Shown: positions 10,625-20,750, counted from the first letter of the stretch. The stretch: 64,000 bases of DNA from Candidatus Mailhella merdavium (GCA_019119045.1 DWXS01000031.1:28615-92614); one strand, 5' to 3'. Notes: a model not told the origin generated them from the letters alone. Made by a program: numbers and translations.

Positions 10625-10877
10625 TTATGCGCTCCTTGCCCCGTTCTATGGGGCGTGCATACATATTCCCGATAAGATCAAATTTTTTTTACTCCTTTCC
10701 GCCGGAACTGTGAAGTCCCGCCAAAAGCGAAAATAACGATGTATTTCATCCTGTTTTGCAAAAAGTGCGGCGGCGTTCCGATGCTGTCCGTACTTGCGCG
10801 AATCTTCAGGACAGGATAGCAAAAAACGGCCCTTCCGCATGGAAGGCGAAATGTTTCAGGAATCGAGGTTTCCCCCT

Positions 10878-11780
10878 ATGAAATGTCGTCGCTGCAAAGC
10901 TAACGCCGTTGTCGCCCTGCCCAGTCATAACAGCGCGTTTTGCGCGGACTGTTTTCTTGAATTTTTCTCCCGTCAGGTTCGCAAGGGCATAGAATCCTGC
11001 AAGCTCATGACGCCGGAAGACCGGGTGCTGGTAGCCCTTTCCGGAGGCAAGGATTCTCTGGCGCTGATGCTTATTCTCGGTCAGCTGGGATACAACGTCA
11101 CCGGTCTGCATATCGATCTTGCCATTCCCGAATCCTCCCCCGCCGCACGCGACGTGGTGGAACGCTTCTGCGCCAAGCACGGCTTTCCCCTGATCATACG
11201 CGACATGGAGAAGGAAGGCCTGCCCATTCCTCTGGTCAAGGCACGGCTGAAACGCCCCATCTGCTCCGCCTGCGGCAAGATCAAACGCTATTTCTTCAAT
11301 CAGACCGCGCGGGAAATGGGCTTTAACGTGCTTGCTACGGGGCACAATCTCGACGATGAAGTCGCGCGCCTGACCAGCAATACCCTGCGCTGGGATCGCG
11401 CCTATCTCAGCGATCAGGGGCCGGCTCTGGAAGAAGACGGCGGCTTTGCGCGCAAGGTCAAACCTCTATGGCGCTTGACGGAGTTTGAAACGGCCAATTA
11501 CGCCTTTCTCATGGGCATTGAAAATCACTACGCCCCCTGCCCCTACAGCGGCGGCGCCAGCTTCTCCGTTCTCAAGCGCATGTGGATGGATCTGGAAGAA
11601 GCCATGCCGGGGCGCAAGATCGACTTTTATCAGGGTTTTCTCGAGCGGGGCCGTCCCGCCTTCCGCAGTGAGGAAGAACGCGGAGGCGAAGAACTGCGCC
11701 CCTGTCCGCGCTGCGGCTATCCCACTTCCGCAGGCGTATGCGGCGTATGCCGCATTCGCGACGCGCTGAAGGACGAATAA
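10878..11780 (+). CDS. TtcA/NcsA/TtuA-superfamily tRNA 2-thiolation protein
   Basis: N-terminal CRRC...CADC zinc finger, PP-loop SGGKDSLAL, PICSACGKIKRYFFN, ATGHNLDDE, C-terminal CPRCGYPTSAGVCGVC finger. Confidence 0.88.
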   Translation: MKCRRCKANAVVALPSHNSAFCADCFLEFFSRQVRKGIESCKLMTPEDRVLVALSGGKDSLALMLILGQLGYNVTGLHIDLAIPESSPAARDVVERFCAKHGFPLIIRDMEKEGLPIPLVKARLKRPICSACGKIKRYFFNQTAREMGFNVLATGHNLDDEVARLTSNTLRWDRAYLSDQGPALEEDGGFARKVKPLWRLTEFETANYAFLMGIENHYAPCPYSGGASFSVLKRMWMDLEEAMPGRKIDFYQGFLERGRPAFRSEEERGGEELRPCPRCGYPTSAGVCGVCRIRDALKDE

Positions 11781-11862
11781 TCGATTTCTGAAGCGGAGCA
11801 GACGGAGCTGCGGCCACGCGAGCGCAGTTCCGACAGGCTGAACTCATGCAAACGGAATTCCC

Positions 11863-13233
11863 ATGCGCAAGCTGTCATTACGCGAACTGCTGGCCAAGGC
11901 CTCGCCGCTGAGATCGGGAGACATTCTGGCCGGCATAGCGGCCGAAAGCGAGGAAGAACGCACAAGGGCACAAATGGCTCTGGCGGACATCCCGCTCACC
12001 CGTTTTCTCTCGGAATGCGTCATTCCCTATGAAGAAGATGAAGTCACCCGTCTGATTGTGGACAGCCATGACGAAAAGGCCTTTGCTCCCGTGCGCTCCT
12101 TTACGGTAGGGCAGTTCCGGGACTGGCTGCTGACCGAAGAGGCTGACGCCGATATGCTGGCCGCGCTCGCTCCCGGGATCACACCGGAAATGGCTGCCGC
12201 CGCAAGCAAACTCATGCGCGTGCAGGATCTGGTGCTGGCCGCCTCAAAATGCCGGGTCGTCACCCGCTTCCGGGATACGCTGGGACTGCCCGGACGCTTC
12301 TCCACCAGACTTCAGCCGAACCATCCCACCGACGATGCGCGGGGCATACTCGCATCCACCCTCGACGGCTTGAATTATGCCTGCGGCGATGCCGTGATCG
12401 GTATCAATCCGGCCACGGACAGTCTGCCCAATACCTTGCGCCTGCTGCACCTGCTCGACGAGGTGATCCGGCGTTACGACATCCCCACGCAGAGCTGCGT
12501 TCTCACCCATGTCAGCAACACCATGGAACTGATCCGGCGCGGCGCGCCCGTGGATCTCTGCTTTCAGTCCATTGCGGGGACGGAAAAGGCCAACGCCAGC
12601 TTCGGCATTTCCCTGTCTCTGCTGGATGAAGCCTGGGAAGCGACGCGCTCGCTCCGACGCGGCACCGTGGGCGACAACGTCATGTACTTTGAAACGGGAC
12701 AGGGCAGTGCGCTTTCCGCCGGCGCGCATCACGGCGTCGATCAGCAGACCGTCGAATGCCGCGCCTACGCCGTGGCCCGGCGTTACAGGCCCCTTCTCGT
12801 CAATACCGTGGTCGGCTTCATCGGGCCGGAATATCTGTTCAACGGCAAACAGATCATACGCGCAGGGCTGGAAGATCATTTCTGCGGCAAGCTGCTCGGC
12901 CTGCCCATGGGGGCGGATATCTGCTATACCAACCATGCGGATGCCGATCAGGACGACATGGACATTCTGCTGACCATGCTCGGCGCGGCCAATGTCAATT
13001 TCGTCATGGGCATTCCCGGCGCCGACGATATCATGCTGAATTACCAGTCCACCTCATTTCACGACGCCGCCTATCTGCGCAGAATACTGAACAGGCGTCC
13101 CGCTCCCGAATTCGAGGCATGGCTGGAGCGCATGGGCATTCTTGCTCCGGACGGACGCATGCTTCCTCCCGGAGGCGCGCTGCACGCTCTGGAAGCGGAC
13201 ATACAATCCTCCTCGCCGGGAGTTCCGTCATGA
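11863..13233 (+). CDS. eutB: Ethanolamine ammonia-lyase large subunit
   Basis: 456 aa; FRDTLGLPGRFSTRLQPNHPTDD, FETGQGSALSAGAHHGVDQQTVECRAYA, LPMGADICYTNHADADQDDMD, MGIPGADDIMLNYQSTSFHD. Confidence 0.97.
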   Translation: MRKLSLRELLAKASPLRSGDILAGIAAESEEERTRAQMALADIPLTRFLSECVIPYEEDEVTRLIVDSHDEKAFAPVRSFTVGQFRDWLLTEEADADMLAALAPGITPEMAAAASKLMRVQDLVLAASKCRVVTRFRDTLGLPGRFSTRLQPNHPTDDARGILASTLDGLNYACGDAVIGINPATDSLPNTLRLLHLLDEVIRRYDIPTQSCVLTHVSNTMELIRRGAPVDLCFQSIAGTEKANASFGISLSLLDEAWEATRSLRRGTVGDNVMYFETGQGSALSAGAHHGVDQQTVECRAYAVARRYRPLLVNTVVGFIGPEYLFNGKQIIRAGLEDHFCGKLLGLPMGADICYTNHADADQDDMDILLTMLGAANVNFVMGIPGADDIMLNYQSTSFHDAAYLRRILNRRPAPEFEAWLERMGILAPDGRMLPPGGALHALEADIQSSSPGVPS

Positions 13234-14102
13234 CGAAAAAAATGCCGACATCTTCCGCGCCCGCGCCGGACAGCTCCCTGCCGGACGCGGCTTCGCCCGT
13301 CACACAGGACCCGTGGGCGGAACTGCGCCGCTTCACCGATGCCCGCATCGGACTCGGCCGTTGCGGAACAAGTCTGCCCGTCGCACACTGGCTTGCGTTC
13401 CGCCTTGCTCACGCCCGTGCGCGCGACGCCGTACTGACCCCTCTGGACAGCGACAAAATACGGAACATGCTGAAACAGCAGGGCATTGAAAGTCTGCATC
13501 TGTCCAGCGCAGTCCGCGACAAACAGGAATTCCTCACCAGACCGGACAAAGGACGACGTCTTTCTCCGGAGTCACGCAGAGTTCTCGACGCATACAGAGA
13601 AAACCATCCTTCCTGTCCTTCCGCAGATCTGTGCCTCGTCGTCAGCGACGGGCTTTCTGCCCGTGCCATACATGAAAACGCCGTTCCCTTCATTACGCTC
13701 TTTCTGAATCGGGCCCACGCCGCCGGCCTGACTTGCAGCCCCGTCGTCGTGGTGGAAAACGGACGTGTGGCCGCTGGCGACGAAATTGCGGCCAGGCTGG
13801 GCGCAAGGCTGGTCGTCGTCCTCATCGGGGAACGTCCCGGGCTGAGTTCGCCGAATTCTCTGGGCGTTTATATGACCTATGCTCCCGCGCCGGGCTGCAC
13901 GGATGAAGCGCGCAACTGCATTTCCAACATACGTTCGGGGGGCTTGAGTACGGAAGAAGCCGTCCGCAAGCTCTGTTATCTTGTCGAACAGGCCTTTGCC
14001 GGGCAGTTTTCCGGCGTACGGCTCAAGGACGACATGCCGGACAACTATCTGCCCTTCACGCATCCGCTCCATCTGGAACCCGGGCCCGCAGACAACAACT
14101 GA
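13230..14102 (+). CDS. eutC: Ethanolamine ammonia-lyase small subunit
   Basis: ATG at 13230 overlaps the eutB stop (ATGA); TARIGLGRCG-like start, FLTRPDKGRRLS, LVVSDGLSARAI, VVVLIGERPGLSSPNSLGVYMTYAP, NCISNIRSGGLS. Confidence 0.95.
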   Translation: MTKKMPTSSAPAPDSSLPDAASPVTQDPWAELRRFTDARIGLGRCGTSLPVAHWLAFRLAHARARDAVLTPLDSDKIRNMLKQQGIESLHLSSAVRDKQEFLTRPDKGRRLSPESRRVLDAYRENHPSCPSADLCLVVSDGLSARAIHENAVPFITLFLNRAHAAGLTCSPVVVVENGRVAAGDEIAARLGARLVVVLIGERPGLSSPNSLGVYMTYAPAPGCTDEARNCISNIRSGGLSTEEAVRKLCYLVEQAFAGQFSGVRLKDDMPDNYLPFTHPLHLEPGPADNN

Positions 14103-14338
14103 AACTCAACCCGTGGCGCGCCTCACCAGCTCCGCTCTTTTCCACCTGAAAGCAGCATGGTCTTCCTGCGCGCTTGCGTGGCGAAAAAACGCTTCCATAA
14201 CTGACGCTGCCTCCTGAACGGAACGCAGGCTCCTGGAAAAAGCAACGAACGGAACCGCCGGGCAGCCATGCGACGCCCTGCCTCCGACGGAAGCGAAGCT
14301 ATCCGACTGCGCACCTTCGGAATACCCGGCATGAAACG

Positions 14339-16525
14339 CTAAGCGCGCCTCTCCGCCCTGATCGCCATCTCCCGTGCGGTGCGGTAGTCGAATTTTCCGG
14401 AACCCAGAAGCGGCAGTTCCCTGACGCACAGAATTCTTTTCGGCGTCCACAAAGGAGAAAGCCCGCGTGCGGCAAAGGCCGTGGCAATCTGACCGGAGGT
14501 CACGCCCTCGCGTTCCACCAGCAGGGCAAGCTGCTCACCCTTTCTGGCGTCGGGCACGCTGACCACTCCCAGCCGGACATCGGGCCACAGATCGCGCAGA
14601 GCGTTTTCCACTGCGGCAAGAGAAATCATTTCGCCGCCTACCTTGGCAAAACGCTTGGCCCGGCCCTTGATGAAAATGAAGTTTTCGGCGTCCACTTCCA
14701 CAATGTCCCCGGTATCGTACCAGCCTTCCGCCTCCGGCCCCTCTTCTTCCGGATCGAGGGCCGGATCGCGGGGAGGTTCCAGCACACCGGGCGCGGTCGA
14801 ACGCATATAGCCCATCATGACGTTGTCGCCCTTGACCCACAATTCTCCGACTCTGCCGCCGCAGTCGTCAATGCCTTCCACGGGGCGCACGCGACAGCGC
14901 ATTCCCGGGGCAAGACGTCCCACGCTGCCGGCGCGGGTATTGGCCGGAGTATTCACGGAAATGACGGGCGACGTTTCCGTTGCCCCGTATCCCTCCACCA
15001 TGGTCACACCGAATTTTTCCTTCCACAGTCTGGCGGTGGACTCCCGGAGCTTCTCCGCCCCGGCGATAACCAGTCTGGCGTTGAAGAAATCATAGGGCCG
15101 TCCGTATCTGGCGTATCCGGCAAAGAAGGTATCCGTTCCGCAGATGACGGTGGACTGGCTCTCATAGAAGAGCTGAGGCACGTTGCGATAGTGCAGCGGG
15201 GAAGGATAGACAATAACGCGAATGCCTGTGACCAGCGGCAGAATTGTCCCTATGCCCAGCCCGAAGCTGTGAAACATGGGCAGACAGTTGAAGATGCGAT
15301 CCCCGGCGTTGACATTGACTACACACAGCATCTGCTCTCTGTTCGCAGCCAGATTCCTGTGGCTCAGAAAAACGGCCTTGGGCATGCCTTCCGTACCGGA
15401 GGTGAACAGAATGACCGCCGCTTCGTCGGCAGGCGTTTTCGGCGCGCACAGCAGCCACGAAGCCAGCAGCCCGCCGACTTTATCCCGCAGAGGCATGGTC
15501 GCCGCAATATCCTCCAGATAGACAAGGCGCAGCCCTTCGTCCTTCATGGCCTTTTCCAGAGATTCCAGCTCCCCCAGCTTTATGAAGGTGCGCGACGTGA
15601 GTATGCTTTTCAGTTCCGTCGTGCGGCACCCCGACAGCACGGGGCGCGCTCCTGCGGTAAAATTGATCATGGCCGGGACTTTCCGCGCGCTCTGCAGAGC
15701 AAGAAAGCCGACGAGTCCTGCCAGAGAATTGGGCATCATGAAGCCCACCCGCTGTTCGCTGCGGAACTCGCGGGCCAGAGACATTCCCAGAGCCCTGGCC
15801 CGGGTCAGCATCGCTCCGTAGGTCAGCGTGCGTCTGTCCTGATCCTCGGCAATGATTCTGGATCGCCCGAATACGCGCACGGCGTCCGTAAAGGACTGCA
15901 TGATGTTTCTGTCCGTTCTTGTGGACGAGTACAGAAGCTCCGTCATCATACCATACAACTGAACGGAAGCCCGACGTCGCCTTTCCCGCGGCGGCAAATC
16001 CTGCGGAGCTTCCAGCTTCTGAGGCGGAAGCACGGTCAGGGTGACGCGCGGAAACCAGCGCAGAGGAACCTTGTGCCGGAAATAGGAAAATTTTGAATAG
16101 GCCGCCCCGTCCAACCGGACGGGCAATAAGTCGGCGCGCGCTTTCTCCGCAATGAGGGCCGTTGCTTCAAGAACACGCATATATTCAGGGTCATTATGAA
16201 AACGTCGATCGTGAAAGACCATGCAACGCCGATATTTCTCCAGCGCGCGCACCAGAGAAAGCGTTGAAGTCGGGGACGAAAAATCCACCTCCACAACATC
16301 GGACAATAGCAGAAAAGGCTTCATCCACCAGCGCCGGGCCAGTTTGCGATCCACAGCCAGAGCCATGGGCTGGGGCAGCATGGAGGCTATGAGCAACCCG
16401 TCCAGAAGCGACGAGGGATTGGTGACGATAAGCGTGCGGGCCCCCGTTTCCGCATCATGTTCCATTCCCCGCACGCGGACACGGAAACAAAGACGTAACA
16501 GCAGGCGTACAGGCAATTTCAACAT
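14339..16525 (-). CDS. aas: Bifunctional acyl-ACP synthetase / 2-acylglycerophosphoethanolamine acyltransferase (Aas-like)
   Basis: 728 aa; N-terminal PlsC-type acyltransferase (TNPSSLLDG, VFHDRRFHNDPEYM) fused to an AMP-binding domain (LFTSGTEGMPKAVFLSHRN, GYGATETSPVIS, YDTGDIVEVD). Confidence 0.9.
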   Translation of the reverse strand: MLKLPVRLLLRLCFRVRVRGMEHDAETGARTLIVTNPSSLLDGLLIASMLPQPMALAVDRKLARRWWMKPFLLLSDVVEVDFSSPTSTLSLVRALEKYRRCMVFHDRRFHNDPEYMRVLEATALIAEKARADLLPVRLDGAAYSKFSYFRHKVPLRWFPRVTLTVLPPQKLEAPQDLPPRERRRRASVQLYGMMTELLYSSTRTDRNIMQSFTDAVRVFGRSRIIAEDQDRRTLTYGAMLTRARALGMSLAREFRSEQRVGFMMPNSLAGLVGFLALQSARKVPAMINFTAGARPVLSGCRTTELKSILTSRTFIKLGELESLEKAMKDEGLRLVYLEDIAATMPLRDKVGGLLASWLLCAPKTPADEAAVILFTSGTEGMPKAVFLSHRNLAANREQMLCVVNVNAGDRIFNCLPMFHSFGLGIGTILPLVTGIRVIVYPSPLHYRNVPQLFYESQSTVICGTDTFFAGYARYGRPYDFFNARLVIAGAEKLRESTARLWKEKFGVTMVEGYGATETSPVISVNTPANTRAGSVGRLAPGMRCRVRPVEGIDDCGGRVGELWVKGDNVMMGYMRSTAPGVLEPPRDPALDPEEEGPEAEGWYDTGDIVEVDAENFIFIKGRAKRFAKVGGEMISLAAVENALRDLWPDVRLGVVSVPDARKGEQLALLVEREGVTSGQIATAFAARGLSPLWTPKRILCVRELPLLGSGKFDYRTAREMAIRAERRA

Positions 16526-16585
16526 GATGACGGCTCCTTGGGCATGAAAAACAGCGTGTGGCGGACTGTCTTCCGCTTCACATTC

Positions 16586-17203
16586 TCAACGCGTTCCGGT
16601 CTGCTCCCGTGCGCCCCTCTCCTGCGCATCCAGCGCAAGCACGGCCCGGGCAAGTTCCGTTCCCAACTGCTCCAGCAGATCGGACTCGGCCTCCACCATA
16701 TCGGCCATGGTCGCGCCCGCATTGTCTTCCGCACGAAACACACCGCTCCGCAGGGTCTGACCGTCCCTGTTCAGGGCCCACGCCGCCTCCAGCAGCACCT
16801 TTTCTCCCGGGGCGCCTTCAAAGCGACGCACGTCCACCTGTGCGCGAAAATCCGCGACGGCTCCGGTTCGCAGGGGCATGGCAATACCGTTGCGGGCGCG
16901 CATTTCACGCATCATGGTCAAACTGAGTACTCTGGCTATGCCCAGAGACAGATCTTCTCCCCAGCGGTGATAATCCTCGATCCGGATATCCACATCATCC
17001 CCTTTCCGCACGACCATCTGCGGACGCTGGAGATAGCCCGGCAGGGATACCGGCATGATGGCCACACTCGGCCCGTCGTCGTTCCGTTCCCTCTCCGATC
17101 TCTCCATGTCTTCAGGCGAAGCCAGCACATAAAAATGTACGACGGGCGAGGAAAAACAGCCTCCAAGAAAAAGCAGCGCAAACAAAACAAGAACGGCTCT
17201 CAT
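16586..17203 (-). CDS. PqiC/MlaC-neighbourhood ABC-type transport auxiliary lipoprotein
   Basis: Lipobox LLFLGGC; YVLASPEDMERSE...VAIMPVSLPGYLQRPQMVVRKGDDVDIRIEDYHRWGEDLSLGIARVL is the PqiC/DUF330-type motif. Confidence 0.88.
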   Translation of the reverse strand: MRAVLVLFALLFLGGCFSSPVVHFYVLASPEDMERSERERNDDGPSVAIMPVSLPGYLQRPQMVVRKGDDVDIRIEDYHRWGEDLSLGIARVLSLTMMREMRARNGIAMPLRTGAVADFRAQVDVRRFEGAPGEKVLLEAAWALNRDGQTLRSGVFRAEDNAGATMADMVEAESDLLEQLGTELARAVLALDAQERGAREQTGTR

Positions 17204-17225
17204 GGCAGCTCCCGGGTGCCGGACA

Positions 17226-18197
17226 TCAGGGCCGGCGCCCGAAAATCAGGGCGTCCGGCTTGAGTTCAAGCAGGGTGGCAAGATTGTCAATGGAATTGGC
17301 CGCATCGCGCAGGGCCCGCATGGTCTGGCTGAATTCCACCAGAGGCGCGGAATCCTCCCGTACCAGACGCTGCAGACTTTCCATGGTCAGCCGGGCGGAA
17401 ACGCCCATTGCGGAAACATCCTTCGTGCCTTTTTCCATACTCGCGGCCAGTTCTCCATATCGCTCCAGCGTGGCGATCGCTCGTTCGCGCACTTCCGTCA
17501 GCCCGCGGGCCTGCACGGTCAACTCGCGCACCAGTTCGGTGCTCTGCCGCGAAAGTTCGGTCAGACTGGCCGTAAGTTCCGGCAGATTAAGCCCGTTGAG
17601 CTGTGCGTTGATTCCACGCAATGCCAGCAGCGTTTCTCCGGTGATATCCCGTATCGGCACATCCGTCACCAGATTGATCACCTCGTCCAGCGACGAAGGA
17701 ACCGTCGGGATCTGGACAATACCGTCATAGGGGCGCATCTGTTCCGGCGTGGGAGGAGGAGCATCCGGCAGCATGTCCAGATCCACGCTGAGCTGACCGG
17801 TCACAAAGCTCAAGGTTCCCAGCCTTGCCCGAAGCCCCTTGCGGACAAGCTCCGTCAGCAGAAAATCGTCGACGGAACCCCGGCTCAGAAGGCTGGCCAG
17901 ATCGGCATGACTGGATTTGAACGTTGATTTTTCCAGTTCAAAAACCACCGGCGTGCGGAAGGCCAGCTCTTCTGCGTCGGCATTGATCTGAATGGATACG
18001 ACCTTGCCCACGCGCACACCCCGGAAATAGACGGGCGACCCCGGCAGAAGACCGCGCAGCGACGCGTCGAAAAAGCATACGAAACGTGCGGAGGACGATA
18101 GACTTCCCGACCCCACAATCATCACCCCTCCCGCCAGCAGGGCAAGGGCGCACAGTACAAAAAATCCTATGAGCGTCTTGGTTCCCTTTTCCGTCAT
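17226..18197 (-). CDS. MCE (MlaD/PqiB-type) family protein
   Basis: N-terminal TM then VCFFDASLRGLLPGSPVYFRGVRVGKVVSIQI; long helical C-terminus. Confidence 0.92.
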   Translation of the reverse strand: MTEKGTKTLIGFFVLCALALLAGGVMIVGSGSLSSSARFVCFFDASLRGLLPGSPVYFRGVRVGKVVSIQINADAEELAFRTPVVFELEKSTFKSSHADLASLLSRGSVDDFLLTELVRKGLRARLGTLSFVTGQLSVDLDMLPDAPPPTPEQMRPYDGIVQIPTVPSSLDEVINLVTDVPIRDITGETLLALRGINAQLNGLNLPELTASLTELSRQSTELVRELTVQARGLTEVRERAIATLERYGELAASMEKGTKDVSAMGVSARLTMESLQRLVREDSAPLVEFSQTMRALRDAANSIDNLATLLELKPDALIFGRRP

Positions 18198-19033
18198 GTT
18201 TCTGCTCCCGAATCGTCCTTCCCCGGCACAGCGCGGGAAGGCTCGGAATGTTCGTCCGTCTCATCCTTTCCTCTCCGGAGGAAACGCGCAACTTCCGGCG
18301 GGCCATGGTGGAGCAGTTCCCGCGGATTTCCCTGTGCGGTAAGCGTCCGGAGTCCGGCGTCCAGAAAAATGGCGTCGTCCGCCACGGCAAAAATACTGGG
18401 CAGTTCGTGCGTCACCATGATGACGGTCATGCCCATGCTGTCGCGTAATTCAAGGATAAGTTCATCCAGTTGAGCCGCACTCAGAGGATCAAGACCGGCG
18501 GAAGGCTCGTCGAAAAACACAATCTGCGGATCCAGAGCCAGAGCCCTGGCCAGACCCGCCCTTTTTTTCATCCCGCCGCTTATTTCGGAAGGATAATATT
18601 CCTCAAAACCGGCAAGCCCCACCTGAGCAAGCCGGAGCGACGCAATGGAACGCCGTATCCCTCTCGGCAGGGAAGTATAATATTCCAGCGGAAGCATGAC
18701 GTTTTCCGCCAGCGTGCGGGAAGACCAGAGGGCCCCGCTCTGAAACAGCACGCCGACGCCGCGCATGATCTGCGCTCGTCGTGCGGAGGGTGCGGCCCAG
18801 AAATCCTCGTCGCCGTAAAAAACCCGTCCCGCTCCCGGAGGCAGCAGGCCCATGAGAACACGCATCAGAGAGCTTTTGCCGCATCCGCTGCCGCCCATAA
18901 TCACGAACACGTCGCCCCGTCGTATGGAAAAGGTCAGATCGTGTTGAATGATTCTGGAACCGTACGATACGGTAAGCCCTTCCGCTCTGATGGCGATATC
19001 ATCCCGTTTTTTCTGTATGTTCACTGCACTCAC
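18194..19033 (-). CDS. ABC transporter ATP-binding protein (MlaF-like)
   Basis: IRRGDVFVIMGGSGCGKSSLMRVL, VGVLFQSGALWSSRTLAENV, SGGMKKRAGLARALALDPQIVFFDEPSAGLDP; GTG start at 19033 overlaps the permease stop. Confidence 0.93.
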   Translation of the reverse strand: MSAVNIQKKRDDIAIRAEGLTVSYGSRIIQHDLTFSIRRGDVFVIMGGSGCGKSSLMRVLMGLLPPGAGRVFYGDEDFWAAPSARRAQIMRGVGVLFQSGALWSSRTLAENVMLPLEYYTSLPRGIRRSIASLRLAQVGLAGFEEYYPSEISGGMKKRAGLARALALDPQIVFFDEPSAGLDPLSAAQLDELILELRDSMGMTVIMVTHELPSIFAVADDAIFLDAGLRTLTAQGNPRELLHHGPPEVARFLRRGKDETDEHSEPSRAVPGKDDSGAET

Positions 19034-20217
19034 AGGGACACCGCCGTGAACATGATGGTTATGATGGACGTGGATACGATGATCCCCACGATGGAATTGA
19101 CCACGGCCGCCGTGGTGGCCTGTCCCACGGCCTCCACGTTGCGCCCGGCCTTCAGGCCCTGATAGCAGCCGGTGACGGATACGACGAAGCCGAACACCAG
19201 CGCGTGCAGCAGCCCGATCCATATCTGGGAAAGCGACATGTTGGCCAGCGTATTTTCCCAGTAGGCCGAAGGGGAAATATCCATCATGAGCGTCCCGACC
19301 AGAAAGCCTCCCAAGATGCCCATGACATCGGCATATACGGTCAGCAGCGGCGTCATCAGCGCCAGCCCGAGTACGCGCGGCAAAACCAGAAAATCCACGG
19401 GATCAAGGCCGAAAGTGACAAGCGCGTCAACTTCCTCATTTGCCTGCATGCTGCCTATGATTGCCGCAAACGAGGCCCCTGTCCTCCCGGCAAGCACAAT
19501 CCCCGTAAGCACAGGCCCCATGACGCGCACCATGGACACGCTCACCAGCGCGGAAACATAGATTTCCGCCCCGAAAGCCCGAAGCTGAAGCGCGCTGACA
19601 AAGGCCAGAATCAAGCCCAGCAGCAGACTGGTCAGAGAAACTATCGCCAGAGCGTCCACCCCGCACTGACGGAATATGCGCCAGACATCGCGGGCATTCA
19701 CCGCCGCGCGCCCCATGCACAGCCTGGCAAAACTCGCACTTACTTCGCCGATGAAATTCAGCGCGGAAAGCGCAACTCCGGGAACGGCCAGCGTTTTGCC
19801 GCCTATCAGTTCCAGCAGACTTTCAGCTTCAGCGGCGTTTTTTTTCCCTCCGGCCGGAGTCCCCTGACGTCTTTTCCTTTTGGCTCCTGCCAGATCCAGC
19901 AACGCGGCCATTCCCTCCGGCAGAGAGGTATAGTCCGTTTCCAGACCTGCCTGTTCCGCACGTCCGGAAAATTCGGCAAACAGCGCCAGCAGGGAAGAGT
20001 CCCAGGCCTCCAGATTCTCCGCCCGCAGCTCGAGCTTCTGAAGCGGAATACCGCTCTCCGGGGAAGACAGCGCGGCAAAAACACTGTCGCCGGCTTTTTC
20101 CATCCCCTTCGCCCGGGAGGCGGAAGCCCGGAGGCTCCAAGTCCCGGAGGCCGTCACCACAAGACTGCCGCCACGGCGGGAAACCTCCAGAGAAGGACTG
20201 CCCTCCCTCCCGTTCAC
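19030..20217 (-). CDS. MlaE-family lipid ABC permease with N-terminal STAS-like extension
   Basis: C-terminal MlaE fold (VSMVRVMGPVLTGIVLAGRTGASFAAIIGSMQANEEVDALVTFGLDPVDFLVLPRVLGL); about 150-aa N-terminal STAS/MlaB-like region; GTG at 20217 overlaps the rfaE2 stop. Confidence 0.88.
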   Translation of the reverse strand: MNGREGSPSLEVSRRGGSLVVTASGTWSLRASASRAKGMEKAGDSVFAALSSPESGIPLQKLELRAENLEAWDSSLLALFAEFSGRAEQAGLETDYTSLPEGMAALLDLAGAKRKRRQGTPAGGKKNAAEAESLLELIGGKTLAVPGVALSALNFIGEVSASFARLCMGRAAVNARDVWRIFRQCGVDALAIVSLTSLLLGLILAFVSALQLRAFGAEIYVSALVSVSMVRVMGPVLTGIVLAGRTGASFAAIIGSMQANEEVDALVTFGLDPVDFLVLPRVLGLALMTPLLTVYADVMGILGGFLVGTLMMDISPSAYWENTLANMSLSQIWIGLLHALVFGFVVSVTGCYQGLKAGRNVEAVGQATTAAVVNSIVGIIVSTSIITIMFTAVSL

Positions 20218-20750
20218 ATGAGCCCCCTCCGCCCCAGCTCGGCAATACGCAAAGCCAGAGCGGTCGTGGAAAAGCCCTCCAGCAGGGGCAGGCAATGAAC
20301 CTCCCCGCCGTCGGCCTCCACGATCTCGCGACCGACCACCTTATCCGGCGCCCAGTCTCCCCCCTTGACCAGAACATGAGGACGCACGGCGCGGATCAGC
20401 TCCAGCGGCGTATCTTCGTCAAATCCGACGACGAAATCCACGGAGGCAAGATGCGCAAGAACAAAAGCCCTGGCTGCAAAAGTATTGAAGGGCCGTCCTG
20501 CTCCCTTGTTCAAACGGCGCACGGAATCGTCGCTGTTCAGCCCGACGACCAGCAGATCTCCGAAAGCTCCGGCCCGTTCCAGCAAATCCACATGGCCGGG
20601 ATGCAGAATGTCATAACAGCCGTTGGTAAACACGATGCGACGACCGGCACGACGCGGCTCTTCAAGACGACGCAGCAGTTCTTCCCGATCGGAAACGACT
20701 TTGGGACAGACAGGAAATGAGGTGGTATCGGACACGTTGCCTCCGCACAA
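20214..20750 (-). CDS. rfaE2: D-glycero-beta-D-manno-heptose 1-phosphate adenylyltransferase
   Basis: RRIVFTNGCYDILHPGHVDLLERAGAFGDLLVVGLNSDDSVRRLNKGAGRPFN, VLVKGGDWAPDKVVGREIVEADGGEV. Confidence 0.94.
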   Translation of the reverse strand: MCGGNVSDTTSFPVCPKVVSDREELLRRLEEPRRAGRRIVFTNGCYDILHPGHVDLLERAGAFGDLLVVGLNSDDSVRRLNKGAGRPFNTFAARAFVLAHLASVDFVVGFDEDTPLELIRAVRPHVLVKGGDWAPDKVVGREIVEADGGEVHCLPLLEGFSTTALALRIAELGRRGLM

